Shown here in pieces: positions 51,985-62,770 of a stretch of 64,000 nt of DNA. A program made the translations under genes and the position numbers. The stretch covers positions 1,008,501-1,072,500 of the forward strand of contig JASJOG010000075.1 in the NCBI GenBank assembly GCA_030142905.1. Reading direction: 5' to 3'. Positions within the stretch are counted from its first letter, which is position 1. The number at the start of each line of letters is the position of its first letter. The stretch comes from Heliopora coerulea. Lineage: Eukaryota > Cnidaria > Anthozoa > Scleralcyonacea > Helioporidae. A model generated the notes under the pieces. That model was given only the letters and a program-made list of their open reading frames with translations, was not told the DNA's origin and did no database searches.

Positions 51985-52710
51985 ACTTTTTAAGCTTTCG
52001 AATCACCAGATGAAAAGGAATCAAAATTTCTAATTCCTTTACTAGATCCTTTACCCTCCACAAATTCTGCAGGTCTTTTTTCCCCTCAGAGGACTCATTT
52101 CCATAATCTGAGTTCTAAAAGCACTTCTGCTAACATCTTGCACATTAAAAGCAACCCTCAATCTAGGATTCTTAATTCCTTATCTATCAAAACAATAACT
52201 TTTTGAACTCGAAATATTTCGTCCAAAATCATTCAAAACATCTCGATATTTCACACCTGTTGATTTTCCATCTCCCATAACCATAAAACCATTTCCATCT
52301 TTTTTAAAGCCATTACCTTCTAAAGCATTTTTGAAATCTCTAACACTCTTTATTGCTAACAAACCCTTCATCTCACCCCCGCTATTTTTCCAACCCTCCA
52401 TCTGAACCCTCTCTGCTTCCAGAAGGAAGATGATTCTCAGACACCAACGCTTCTTGATTTCTTGCTTTTTCTTTGAAGTTCACAACCCTGCTTAACAAAT
52501 TCATTCTAAAAGTATCTTTCAAACCACTATCAGGAGATAATTTCAAATATTTATCATAATGATTGATAATCTCATTCAAACCAGATTGATCCAAAGCATT
52601 AGAAACACTTTGCTGTTTTGCATTTTCATCCACTCTTCACAATACACTAGTCAACAACACAGGATCAATAACTTGCAACTTTGATACTTTCATTATCTTT
52701 TGACATTTTT
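51985..52710 (-). pseudogene. Unknown Polinton protein, between protease and capsid block
   Basis: From an ATG at about 52,710 (MSKDNESIKV) through shifts near 52,670 and 52,400 the region reads ESV-type helices (LNEIINHYDKYLKLSPDSG, RVVNFKEKARNQE), an acidic linker, a Gly-rich basic segment (FKNALEGNGFKKDGNGF) and a C-terminus RLRVAFNVQDVSRSAF to LVIRKLKKYK. A TGA at 52,637-52,639 and a TAA at 52,180-52,182 are in frame. No known domain. Position suggests a virion protein. Confidence 0.5.
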
Positions 52711-52746
52711 TTTATTAGTTCATCTCCATACAAACAAAAAAATATT

Positions 52747-53380
52747 TCAAATCCTACCCAAATACTTTGCCAACTTTCTCAACACATTATGAAACAAAGC
52801 ATTCTCAACCAACAACAACTTCTCATCACAATTCCTCATTCTATTTTTAAAAAAACTTTTCATCAAAACCACTTCACTGTCCGATAACTTCGACAGAGAA
52901 GGATCTCGACAATCAGCATTACACAAAATGTTCACACACTTCTTCAATTTTGTAATAAAAGAATTATCTTTTCCATTTTTACCCGAACTCGCCAGTTTAA
53001 AACTTTCTTCATGATCCTTTTCCAAAAAATCTCGAATTTCATCAGAAAACGACTTCTACTTCACCACCCCACTATTTCCCTTACCACCATATCCCTTTTC
53101 ACAATATAATTTCTCAAAAAAAGAACCATTCTTAAATGACTCTTTAACAACAGAACGAACAATCCTTCCACATCGCTTTCTTTCCATGCATGAAAAATGC
53201 CAATCATCATCACCATTCAAAGAAGAAAAAGAACTTTCAACATAAGGGTCATACTAAGTCAATTCTTGTCCTTTCCCGTGATCTTCAGTATCAGATTCAT
53301 CACTCTCCACATTATAGTTCATAATTTTCTGTTTGGCTTCATCATCAAAATCATACTCTTTTTCACCAACTTCACTCATA
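52747..53380 (-). pseudogene. Unknown acidic Polinton protein
   Basis: The ATG at about 53,380 (MSEVGEKEYDFDDEAK) starts a frame that is open to 52,747 except for TAG codons at 53,254-53,256 and 53,056-53,058. Acidic start, a Cys/His middle, a Gly-rich loop, and a helical end (KLKKCVNILCNADCRDPSL, RNCDEKLLLVENALFHNVL). About 210 residues. No known domain. Both TAG codons fall where Trp would fit the local sequence. Confidence 0.5.
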
Positions 53381-53719
53381 TTTTTTTTTAACTACAAAAA
53401 CACAAAAACCAATAAACTTATTTTACAAGTAATTTATATCTAAATTAATATCATAGAAACAATAAATAACTCCTGGTTCTCTTGTCTGATTACACTTCAA
53501 ATGTTTTAAACATATATCAAGAACCACCAGAATTCCAGTAGAACAGTGGTGAATGAGTTGAAACTTGTGGGAAACGAAGATGACCGTCCATCACAGGAAG
53601 AAAACTTGGTTTGAAAATTATTAAAAATTATACGATCAGCATCACGAAAATACTTCTTCTTAGCATTACCATATCTTTTCATCTTACCAACCATCCTTCC
53701 ATTTAAAAATTCAAAAAAT

Positions 53720-55222
53720 TCAATAAGTAATTTCCTTAAAAGTAGTTTGCAAAAAAACAAATTGAACAACCTGATTCGTAATTACAACAAAAACAACATA
53801 AACTTTAACATCATTCTGAGTCACAAATTCAATTTCAACATCAACGCTTTTCTTTGGTTCCATCAAAAACACTCTAATATTTGAATCCTCTGTAGGAGCC
53901 AATTCAAATGCCATCAAAGCATGCCCTTCTTCATAATCGTCATAACTAACATGCATGTTTCCAAAATCTTCCAAATGAAGAGCACGCCTCATATGAAAAT
54001 AAGCATCTTTTGAATTCTTGATAGGATAACAAATAGGATTGTTATTCATTTTAATGATAACATTGGTCATTTTCTCCCAGCTAAAATATGTCGGTGGAAC
54101 AAAAGCATCACCATTATAATATTCATTTCTCACCAAACCCATAATCATAATGTAAGGAATGTTACCTCTGAAAATATCATTGCAAGAGAATTTACTCCTC
54201 TTGCAATTGTGAACAGTCATTTTCACATGAATTTCCTGAGTGAAAACATTAACCGGTCATCCCTGTTTCTCCATCAACAAATTAATCTGACTTTGAATCA
54301 TATCATCAGGAGTAACATGCTTAAAATGCATATAAATTTCATTAAAATTAACCTTAACACCATCTAATTTACCTAAATTTCCAGCATCGTCACCTGATGC
54401 ATTTGCAACCCCATGACTGAAATCTGTTGCAGCTGTAACATAATTATGTTCCGACATAGTCAAAAACTTCCTTTGATTTTCTCTAGTAAATTTCATTCTT
54501 AAAGTATTATTGGTAGGAATATATTGATCACCAGAATTAAAAAACGGCATAAGCATTTTCTCAATGCAATATCAAGCATCCGCATTTACAATGCTGTCAA
54601 TTCTTTTATTAGCACCACTATTTGCAATAATAGGACCTCTCGTATTAACAGCACTATCATCAGCCGTAACACTATTTAAATACTTCATTTTATCAGGAAC
54701 ATCTTCCCATCCCATGTTACAACCATACAAATCATGTTTAGCATTTTTTCTCTCAAAAAGACATGAAAAAATACTGCTTACAACCAAATTATCAGTGTGA
54801 GACACAGATAAAGAAACACCATTCGCTGCAACGTCAATAGATTTCCACCAAGAAGTCAAAGGTCGAGGAACATAATCACAAATAGTGCTAGCATTCAACT
54901 TATTACCATTGCTTTTCCTAATCGAAATATCAGCAGAAAGATAAGTATCCTGCAACTTTATCAAACCACCACCTTGCATTTTCTTCAAAAACATATAATA
55001 AGCAGATGTTTCACCTTTACTAGCTTTCAAATGAACCCAAGACTTCCCCTTCAAAGAATTATTAAAAGGAATCCTTTCAAACATTTCCATAGGCTCATAA
55101 AACATAACCATATGACCAACAAACATTCTGATTGTCACTCCTGACAACAGGACCTCTTTCAGACTCCTCCGATTATTCATATACTTTCGATAACAATCTA
55201 GCACTCTCATTATTCCCTTCAT
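53720..55222 (-). pseudogene. Double-jelly-roll major capsid protein of Polinton
   Basis: A single frame of 501 codons is interrupted only by TGA at 54,572-54,574 and 54,257-54,259. The middle has the pattern of Polinton/adintovirus hexons: TPDDMIQSQINLLMEKQG, then FSCNDIFRGNIPYIMIMGLV, RNEYYNGDAF and PTYFSWEKMTNVIIKMNN, which is the conserved strand-turn region seen in F54H12.2-like proteins. Length also fits. The start at 55,222 may be internal. The C-terminal end near 53,720 runs into another frame with related sequence, so the true end is uncertain. Confidence 0.7.
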
Positions 55223-55299
55223 AAACGTCTGTGCCTCCTAGCATTTTTTTAGTTTTTTTTTTCCTTGAACCTCCTGAAACATTAATATTCAAAAAATTC

Positions 55300-55763
55300 C
55301 TTTTAATTTACAAACAATTTTTAAACTTATTCCTATTTTCCAACATAATCAATTTTGTTTTCTTTCTTTTCTTATCAGATTCACGATATCTGCACACTCT
55401 TTTCTTCCTACCACCAGACAAATTATTAAACCCTTCATAACAAACCCTACACTTATTTTCTCACTCTTTCTCTTCTTTTTCAACCTTCCTTTTTCTATCA
55501 ACATAATGTTTAACAGCTTCAGGTGAATGCAAAGGAACCCCTTTCAAAGCACACAACTCATCATACAGAACAACTCTATTTTTCCTGCAAGGAATATCAC
55601 CATCCTTTACTTCATAATAACCATCATCAGCAAAACCAAATCTCCACGAAACTCATCTCTTTCGAATAGGTCAAGGTCCCACAAACACTTTACCATCATT
55701 CTTCACAATCCATTTATTCAAATTTCCCAAAAGAACATCATCCATTTTTTTTATATTTTTTAA
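55300..55763 (-). pseudogene. Unknown small Polinton protein with three TGA codons
   Basis: ATG at 55,763 (MDDVLLGNLNKWIVKNDGK), then one frame of about 145 codons ending in TAA near 55,303. In-frame TGA codons lie at 55,671-55,673, 55,653-55,655 and 55,461-55,463. The middle has DGYYEVKDGDIPCRKNRV and LCALKGVPLHSPEAV, and the end is very basic with a Cys pair. The frame shows no other damage. No known domain. Confidence 0.5.
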
Positions 55764-55814
55764 TTTTTTTTATCTGATATCAAACAAATCCAAAAAAGAA
55801 AAAAAAGAATGAAA

Positions 55815-56355
55815 TCATTTAACAAATTCAAAGCGCACCTTAATATCTTCAGACTCACAAGAAACGTCATTTGAAAAATATTTCAAAGTAAATTCAAATT
55901 TCGATTTGACATCTGCCGTATCAGCCAACATTGCAACAGGTATTTTATAAATTTTAGTAGAATCAACGTTATACCCTGAAGTCAAAGGATGATTAACAGA
56001 TTGTTCAAACTCAAAAAACTGTTGCTGCTCTCCAAAACAAAACACACACTTTGCAGTAGAATTGCCATGAAAAACAGATTTACCACTTTCCACAAATGAT
56101 ACATTATCGATATTACTCCTCTTGTTCAAAGAAGGCAAAAAATTAAGAAAACGCCGATATAAAAGTTCAAAATTCTAAAGAACATAAGAAGCATAAAATC
56201 CGGTCATGACAAATTCGTATTCAGAACGATTATACGATCCATCAAATATTTGAGGTTTCAATCTAGCATCAACATGGACAGATGTCAAAACAAATTTCCC
56301 TGATTTGATTCCAAATTCAAAATGCACATGCCACATTCTATTATTATCTGAAAAA
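55815..56355 (-). pseudogene. Unknown Polinton virion-type protein
   Basis: ATG at about 56,345 (MWHVHFEFGIKSGKFVLTS) opens a frame of about 175 codons with one TAG at 56,175-56,177. Beta-rich, with VHVDARLKPQIFDGSYNR, FCFGEQQQFFEFEQSVNH and KFEFTLKYFSNDVSCESED. It lies between the two capsid genes, so a capsid or tail role is likely but unproven. Confidence 0.5.
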
Positions 56356-56409
56356 AAAAAACACTCTCAAAATTCTTTCACGACAACAACACTTTACAAT
56401 CTTTTATTC

Positions 56410-56620
56410 AATTGATCATAAACAAAAGGCAAAATGACATTTTTCCCAATCTTCCTTGCTTTTTCTCCTGTAAGCATCTTAAAAATCTTTTTCGCCACAA
56501 CGCAAAAACCAGATCCCATCTGATTAGAATGTCATCTCCTAGCCTTCTTCACAAGCAATCTACTAACATTAGACATTGCACTTCCACCTCTCTGATAAAC
56601 TTTAAATCTTCTCCTTCCCA
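56410..56620 (-). pseudogene. Small basic protein, pVI/pX-like
   Basis: ATG at about 56,620 (MGRRRFKVYQRGGSAMSN) gives about 70 codons with a single TGA at 56,532-56,534. It has YQRGGS and QMGSGF, Gly motifs like adenain cleavage sites, and an amphipathic basic end (KKIFKMLTGEKARKIGK). Small basic or membrane-active proteins of this kind sit beside the minor capsid gene in Polintons and adenoviruses. Assignment by character and position. Confidence 0.5.
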
Positions 56621-56653
56621 TATCATTCTTTTTTTTTTCAAAAAATAAATAAA

Positions 56654-57516
56654 TCACTTAGAAAATACAGTACAATTCAAGAGTACTTTCCCACTATTGA
56701 AAAATATCCTATTTTCGTATATATCATTAATTCTAACATGGATTCTATCAATGACACCACTTTTCAATTTACATTCATGCCCACTCGGCAAATAAGAAAT
56801 AGTTCCCTTTCCTCCATCAACACCAATAGGACAAACCAGCAAATTACTTCTGTAAGTGAAACCCAATTGAACAAGTTCAACTTTGTCACAATCAACAAAA
56901 ATGAAATTAAGACCTTCACTGTCATCCATCGAATATTCACTCTCAACAATCCTGAAATAATCAGTTTCAGTACTTCCAGGTTTCACTTCAAATGTAACAA
57001 TATTCTTCTTGAACTCTAATATGTGACCCAATCCAGGTCCAAAATTCAATTTGTAAAAAATACCATACTTATCATGACCATTTGAACCTTTAGAAGTCAA
57101 ATAACTGTCTATTGTCTTGCCTCCAGACAAAACTTTACTTCCTGAAAAAAACTCGAAATACTTCTCAAATCTTATCAAACAACATTTTCCAACAGTCTCC
57201 TCAAAAACAATTCCAAAATAGTACAGCTTTCGATTCAAATAATTCAGCAATTCTGACTTTGAATAATTTCCATCCCAAATATTGTCCATTCACATGAAGC
57301 ATATAATTCGAAAATTTCAAAATCACCAAACAAGAAAAATCATCTCTATTGTGAGCATGAATAGTCGAAATAGTTTGTGGATATATAAATTCATTAACAG
57401 TGATGTAATAATTTCCATATCGAGTATCCAAAGGAGGATGAATATCGATTTCAAAATCGTTAGTTCGATTACCTCGCCTGTCACTAATTTGATTGCTAGA
57501 AGGTAACAAATTCATA
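56654..57516 (-). pseudogene. Minor capsid (penton) protein of Polinton
   Basis: The start is taken at about 57,516 (MNLLPSSNQISDRR). The frame carries DFEIDIHPPLDTRYGNYYI and NEFIYPQTIST, then a frameshift near 57,280 leads to 57,289-56,654 with NIWDGNYSKSELLNYLNRK, TYRSNLLVCPIG and IDRIHVRINDIYEN. Length (about 285 residues), beta-rich composition and the place between capsid and integrase genes fit the single-jelly-roll penton of Polintons. One frameshift is the only damage seen. Confidence 0.65.
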
Positions 57517-57567
57517 CCTTCTCTCCACAAAAAATATCAATTTCAAACGTGTTTTTTTTTTGGATTT

Positions 57568-58502
57568 CTATCCAACTTTTTGCAATTCTTGCCTATAAAA
57601 CGATCCAGACACAATTTTACCATTATCATCTACTAATCTATAAGTAACATGATCAGTCAACCTAACAGAATTAACAACATAAATGCTTCGACTCCAATTC
57701 AACCTACTTTCCTTCAAAAACAAACTTTTCTTAACAGAAACCCTAACCTTATCTCCTCCTTTCAAAATCAAAATACCCCCGATACATAAAGAACAAGGGC
57801 AGACAACATTTCCATGATAAACATCCCTCGGACATTCACCCCCCAAACCAGAATGTTCACTTTCATTATATCTTTTAACAATTAAATCCAAAAACTCAGT
57901 ATACCTCCCAACATCCTTACCATAAATACCGACCAAAACACCCCCAATCATGCTCTTCAAAGTCTGAATAACCCTTTCAACAATTACAGCTTTCATTTCA
58001 CAATTCGAACTAAAATTGAAATTAACTTTCCTACCATAAAAAGTATTATTTTTCACCAAAAACGCAAACTCCCCCCCTCTATCACATTGCAAATGTTCTG
58101 AAGGAACATCAAAATTCCCAACTTTCCTTTCATCGTCCAAAATCTCAACAAATTTCTTGCAAAAAGATCAGAATTTTTGTTCCTCAATCTCTTCACCCAC
58201 AAATAACGACTATAAATGTCAATCACGACAAGAAGATATCTCAAACCACTGTTGTATCTTTCCAAATACTTCAAATCCGCCAAATCCATCTGCCACTGAT
58301 GATTTGAGGCAACCAGCTGAACTCTCAATCTCTTGTATCTTTTTCTAGAAGAATGCAGTAATTCATATCGCTCTTTCAAAATACCATCCTCAGACAAAAT
58401 TTTCCTCTTCCCAAATCCTTTCTTCTTATCATCACCAATTAACCGTGCTAAAGATTTCACGAAAGGATCAATTTGCTCTTTCCTTTTATTTTTTCTCACC
58501 AT
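57568..58502 (-). pseudogene. Retroviral-type integrase of Polinton
   Basis: The frame from 58,502 has a basic start, then HQWQMDLADLKYL (first catalytic Asp), LRYLLVVIDIYSRYLWVKRL, and, after a one-base loss in an A-run near 58,150, HLQCDRGGEFAFLV (second Asp) and AVIVERVIQTLKSMIGG (catalytic Glu). A C-terminal chromodomain-like or SH3-like region follows (GDKVRVSVKKS, YVVNSVRLTDHVTYRLVDD). All D,D,E residues are present. It inserts the element and makes the short target duplication. The single frameshift inactivates it. Confidence 0.92.
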
Positions 58503-58519
58503 CTTTTTTCAAAAAAAAA

Positions 58520-59341
58520 TTACAATGATTGCTTTCTTTTCCTTTTGGAACCAGACACACCAGATTCATCTCGAACACTTTGAATTAATTTACAAAAATC
58601 ATAACAAACAGCTTCATTAGCAATACATTCATCAAGATCAATCCCTTCACACACCATTTTCAACTCAATTATATATTTCCTGAGCAAAGCAATTCTAGAT
58701 AAACTATTATTTGCTTTATCATAATCTAAATCAAATGTTTCTTCAAAAAGTCTTCCCCCCCACTTCTCATGCAAATTATCAGCATCTCCAGCTTCATTGC
58801 CTCTTCTCAACTCAGGATGACTATCCAAAACAGTTCTTCTGAACTCCACAAGCTTATCAGCAATCACACCAAACAAGTCTCTTTTCCGAGAAGGAAAACA
58901 CTTAAATTTATCCATTTCATCAAAACCAGTTACTTCCGAAGACAATGATGTTGTCAAAACTTCAATATCATCATCATCAATCTTGTCCAAATCAGCAACC
59001 AATGGTTGAACATCAGCAACTTTTCATCTCATAACCAAGATTGAAGTTTCCAAATTCCTCATTTTTACACAAAACTGTTTGTCTCTCTCAACAGCAACAA
59101 CATACTTTAATTCATTATCAGAAACTTGTGATAAAACGTCACTCAACGGCAATAAATGTTCAAAATCAAATTGAAATTTTGTATTCCTCGTGAAACGCAA
59201 TCCTTTTTTAACATCAGAAAGTGCTCTATAATTTTCACAACTTTTATTCCATCTGTTAAAACAAACTTGCATTTCCAAATCATCAGAATACTGCATTAAT
59301 TTGGTTATAAATTCAACAGAAGATTTCGTAAACAACTCCAT
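58520..59341 (-). pseudogene. Unknown Polinton protein next to integrase
   Basis: One fr from ATG 59,341 (MELFTKSSVEFITKLMQYSD) to TAA 58,520, about 273 codons, with a single TGA at 59,024-59,026. N-terminal half with RWNKSCENYRALSDVKKG and FDFEHLLPLSDVLSQVSDN. C-terminal half acidic (DLDKIDDDDIEVLT) and helical, ending KRKRKQSL. No known domain. Its partner role with the integrase is unknown. Confidence 0.5.
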
Positions 59342-59365
59342 TCTTCACACTCGATCAAAATACAA

Positions 59366-60246
59366 CTAAAGAAAAAAAAATACCTTTTTAAATACATGAC
59401 AATCAGATTCATTCCTGTCAATCAAAATATCATTGAAATGCAGATTAATAAATTCTCTAACACTCAAAGGACCATTCAAATGACTATCAACACTCAATCC
59501 ACCACTCGAAGGACAATCCAAGAAAGATGAAATCAAATATTTCTCCAAATTATCACACGATCGTCATAAACACCCGACTTTGTAAATGCAACAAGTCTTT
59601 CTCCACTTCCCTTAAACATAACACAATTATGAACAAAACATGCATTTTTTTCAGCCTTCCACTTCACAACTGAACCCATCTGAACAAAAAACAAATTATC
59701 AATAAAAGTACTAGAAAAAGAAAGAACAAAGTAACGATTTTGTTTATTCCACACCATTCTATCAATAAACTGTTTCTGAGTACTCAAAAAATTATCAGCT
59801 CTGCTAACATCTCCAACAACAAATCTCAACATATCACCCAAATGTCTATAACATTTCGAACAAAAAAACATCCCAATTACTTGCCTAAAAAAGAATTCAC
59901 AATTAAACATCAACAACAAAGGTTCCAAACAAATATCCAACTTCCAACAAAAATCTTTAAAACAATTAAAACCAGAAGGAAAAACATAACTAACACCACC
60001 AAGAGAAAAATTATGAACTAATTTAACCTCAGATCTTTTCATATTACTTTTAAGACCAATATGAAAAACAGACTGACGATATCTAAATCCATTCCGAAAC
60101 GTTATATCACATCTCACAAACCTAACTGGTGAAAAAATGTAATAATCATTAAAAGATGATAAATTCCAACAGCAACAAAAATTATCTAAAAACATCATAT
60201 AACAACTTTGCCGCGTCACAGAAGCACTGGACAACAAAGCCGACAC
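59366..60246 (-). pseudogene. Unknown Cys-rich Polinton protein
   Basis: The frame 60,246-59,533 (237 codons) continues after a frameshift near 59,545 into 59,548-59,366. Aromatic and Cys-rich, with FCCCWNLSSFNDYYIFSPV, MFFCSKCYRHLGDML (possible zinc knuckle), KQFIDRMVWNKQ and VKWKAEKNACFVHNC. The end is LDCPSSGGLSVDSHLNG. No known family. Confidence 0.5.
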
Positions 60247-60549
60247 TTTATATCACAAGTTTCCTTTCTCACAAACAAAAAAGCAATAATCAAATTCAGA
60301 ACCTTATACCATTGTCGATTGATTTTCACAAAACAATAATAATGAGTGAAATCAGCAATGAATACTCCATCAAAAAGAAAACCCAAAAACAGAGGGACTT
60401 TCACTTTCTCCAAGAACGACAAAGAACCCAGTTTAAAACCTCAAAATCGTTCAAACAAACAGTATTTCTTCCAAATGTTCCGTTCTTCACTGCTTTTATC
60501 ACATTCATGTCGAATTATGCTTCAATCAAAAGGCATGCAGATGTATAAA

Positions 60550-60753
60550 TCCGTTCATACAAAATACAACACATATACTCTTGGATCATATGGCATAACA
60601 GTCAGAACAATCTTCAAAACCATCAAATTTCTCTCATCTATTTTCTTCAATTGTCTTTTGTGTTCAACTTTTCGATGACACATCATCAATTCACAATTCT
60701 TGCATATCCAAACACACACACACACACGTATATATACATACATATATATATAC

Positions 60754-60786
<33 letters not shown>

Positions 60787-61166
60787 CACATACATATATA
60801 TATACATACATATATGAATGTAAACATAAAACCTTGCCAACCCATGAATAAATTTTGATATTCCTCATCATCACCAGAAACAAACTTAAACTCTTCTTCA
60901 CTTTGCTGACCATTGTTTATCAAATTCTGCTTCAATATATCCATCAAAACTCTTTTCTCAATGTTGCTATTCAATCTTACAAAATAGACTTCTTCTCCCA
61001 CACCATTAATTTCCAACGCATTTTGATTGAAAACAAACTCCATGATGCTCAAACCCTCATGAAACCTTTTCCCCAAAGTAACCGGATCAATTAAAAAATC
61101 TCTGACAAAATGCTTGTTATGAAACCCACTAACTATCAAATGAACAAAAATTGAGATCTCACTCAC
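60550..61166 (-). pseudogene. Unknown Polinton protein split by a microsatellite
   Basis: The frame from 61,166 has VSGFHNKHFVRDFLIDPVTL, EVYFVRLNSNIEKRVLMDIL and an acidic SEEEFKFVSGDDEEY. A (TA/CA)n microsatellite at 60,712-60,830 then replaces or interrupts the coding sequence. Unknown function. Confidence 0.4.
60712..60830. repeat. (CA/TA)n microsatellite
   Basis: A run of CACACA followed by TATATACATATA units of about 119 bp lies inside a decayed Polinton gene. Confidence 0.95.
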
Positions 61167-61169
61167 CTT

Positions 61170-61730
61170 TTATTGCAAGAAAATATCCTGTAACAGGCGC
61201 CAATAACACAAGAATTGACTGACTCAACGATTGCTTCGATGAAAGTCAGACAAACAACACTACCAGAATAAATTAACTACTGTTAATTTTATTCGTACGT
61301 ATCAGAATATCATTAAACGAATCCTTTGACATGTGTCAAAGGTTAATTAATTCACACAAATCAGAATATCATTAAATCAAACACTTGACAGCTAATCGAA
61401 ACCTTTGCTTCTTTGAGAAAGAAAACAAACCTAAGAAAGCTATCTTCTGCATTCAACTGGTGAGTGAAAAACAATAACATATCTTTTTTATCTTTTCTTT
61501 CTTAAAAAATGCCGAACAAACCCAAACATTTGAACGCTTTCACCCAATCATGTCCATTTGTGTTTACGAGTTTGAAATTCATCTAACTGCTTCTCTCGTG
61601 CCTATTCTTATCATAACTAAACAACAATCCTATGTCTTCCACACAACCCACATCTTCCACATCTTTTGCATGCTAGTCATGTACTTGTAAAACAACAAGT
61701 CCAACACGTTGGTTTTCCCTTCCCAATTCG
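61170..61730. other. Polinton segment without recognised gene
   Basis: About 560 bp hold no supported gene. A tandem-like repeat is present: TCAGAATATCATTAAA occurs near 61,300 and 61,360, with TTGACA following in both. The rest is AT-rich sequence leading into the terminal gene. Confidence 0.4.
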
Positions 61731-61738
61731 GATTTTCT

Positions 61739-62037
61739 TTATACCAAATCAGATAATGTTTGTGAGGTTTGGTGATCTTCAATCTCAAAAAATAACTGTG
61801 TTTCAAAACTCTTTTCTCTTCTCAACAACACAAGAAATTGTCCTTGTAAGCTGCATACAAATATTCCTTTCATGAACTCTTCAACAGCAAAGCAACATAA
61901 TCTTCTTTGAAATGATTGGTGATGAGGAATCTTGCAACCCTGTGCTGACAGAAACCGTCGTACTTCTTCGTCAAACATACCCATTGTACTGATTCATCCA
62001 TTTCCTTCTTTTGTTCTTTCAGATTGTCATCCATCAA
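61739..62037 (-). pseudogene. Terminal small gene, right copy
   Basis: Starting near 62,037 or at ATG 62,001 (MDESVQWVCLTKKYDGFCQ), the frame holds HRVARFLITNHFKEDYV, shared with the left terminal gene. TGA at 61,870-61,872 and another about 50 bases on are followed in frame by EEKRVLKHSYF and TKPHKHYLIWYK. The left copy has RERRVV and QPH-x-HYL at matching places. Protein-level similarity continues past the second TGA in both copies. Confidence 0.5.
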
Positions 62038-62109
62038 AACAATGAGGTGTACAACCAAACGCAATCGGACCGACCTGTCGAAAAAAGTCAACAAATTCAT
62101 GCAATATAT

Positions 62110-62368
62110 ATGTAATATATCAGTCACTTGGACGGCAACCAATGGACTTGCACACGCACCCCTACCCTCCCCTCAGTCCCTACATGTTTTCCACACCCCA
62201 ATCTGTCAAAAAAACATTTGAAGCCTCTTAATCAGTTTGGAAATATCACTCCCCCACCATAAAAATCCAATCCTGGCACTTTGATTGGTTGACCCCTATC
62301 ATGTGGGGGTCAATCCTCTAATCTGATTGGCAAGAAAAATGCATATTTCCACATAGAAAGTTACTACT
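62110..62368 (-). repeat. Right terminal inverted repeat of Polinton
   Basis: The complement of the left end: the last bases are AGTTACTACT at 62,368, with ATCTGATTGGCAAGAAAAAT and CCTATCATGTGGGGGT inside, matching the left repeat at about 90 percent by eye over the outer 150 bp. This copy has an extra stretch near 62,205-62,230. Confidence 0.9.
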
Positions 62369-62373
62369 TAAGC

Positions 62374-62522
62374 CATGCCAGAGTGCTCTAACTAGAGACT
62401 AGTGAGCGTGCACAAATTTGCTAGTGACAAGACTCATCCTGTAGAGTGCTCAATATCAACCAAAAGGCCGTAGAGCGATATCTAACTACAGATGGAACTG
62501 TCCCACACATGTGGTACATCTA
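62374..62522 (-). repeat. Retrozyme-like repeat, part right of Polinton
   Basis: It continues the monomer cut by the Polinton and then shows the start of the next unit: CTACAGATGGAACTGT at about 62,486, which carries the stem I and stem III strands of the hammerhead. The ribozyme core is deleted in this unit, which jumps to CCCACACATGTGGTACATC. Confidence 0.6.
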
Positions 62523-62550
62523 ATTTTATTAACTAACATTATATATATAA

Positions 62551-62770
62551 AATAAAAAATAAAAAGCTTTCTTTGCATAAATATGGTCTGAAGTGTCTGA
62601 AGTAACTACTCCATCCATATATATTGTGAGATATTATAGTAATATTTAAATGGAAGGGACATGAAAATGATAAACAAAATACAAGTATTGTTAATAGCAC
62701 TCATTATATATATATATATAGTTACTTCAGACCATATTTATGCAAAGAAAGCTTTTTATTTTTTATTTTT
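62551..62770. repeat. Foldback repeat
   Basis: Arms of about 45 bp (62,551-62,594 and 62,721-62,768) containing GCTTTCTTTGCATAAATATG and its complement enclose about 125 bp. The right arm directly precedes the Tc1/mariner remains, so the arms may be a Tc1-type terminal repeat and a solo copy. Confidence 0.8.

Larger units (their letters stand above)
34793..62368. mobile_element. Complete Maverick/Polinton, 27.6 kb
   Basis: Inverted ends (AGTAGTAACTTTCT at 34,793 and its complement ending at 62,368) and a TAAGC duplication bound a 27,576-bp element. Inside are all core Polinton genes: PolB and packaging ATPase on the plus strand (46.3-51.0 kb), and adenain-type protease, major and minor capsid proteins and integrase on the minus strand (51.1-58.5 kb). 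Unknown genes fill the rest, and a LINE is inserted at 43.36-45.37 kb. The plus strand is rich in A and C and poor in G across the element, a strand skew expected for protein-primed replication. Most genes are broken. Confidence 0.93.

Noticed and set aside
51095..59341. UGA read as Trp by an altered genetic code
   Set aside because: Unlikely in a metazoan nucleus: TGG is used in the same genes, TGA appears as a terminal stop of the minor capsid gene, and the polymerase has TAA and TAG stops. Kept only as an observation on stop usage.
60651..60913. Tyr-Ile-His and Cys-Val-Tyr repeat frames
   Set aside because: Produced by the (CA/TA)n microsatellite inside a decayed Polinton gene.
18343..62368. 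The cluster at 18-28 kb and the Polinton as parts of one element
   Set aside because: The Polinton has its own ends and target duplication, its own polymerase, and different gene content; several LINE fragments lie between them.
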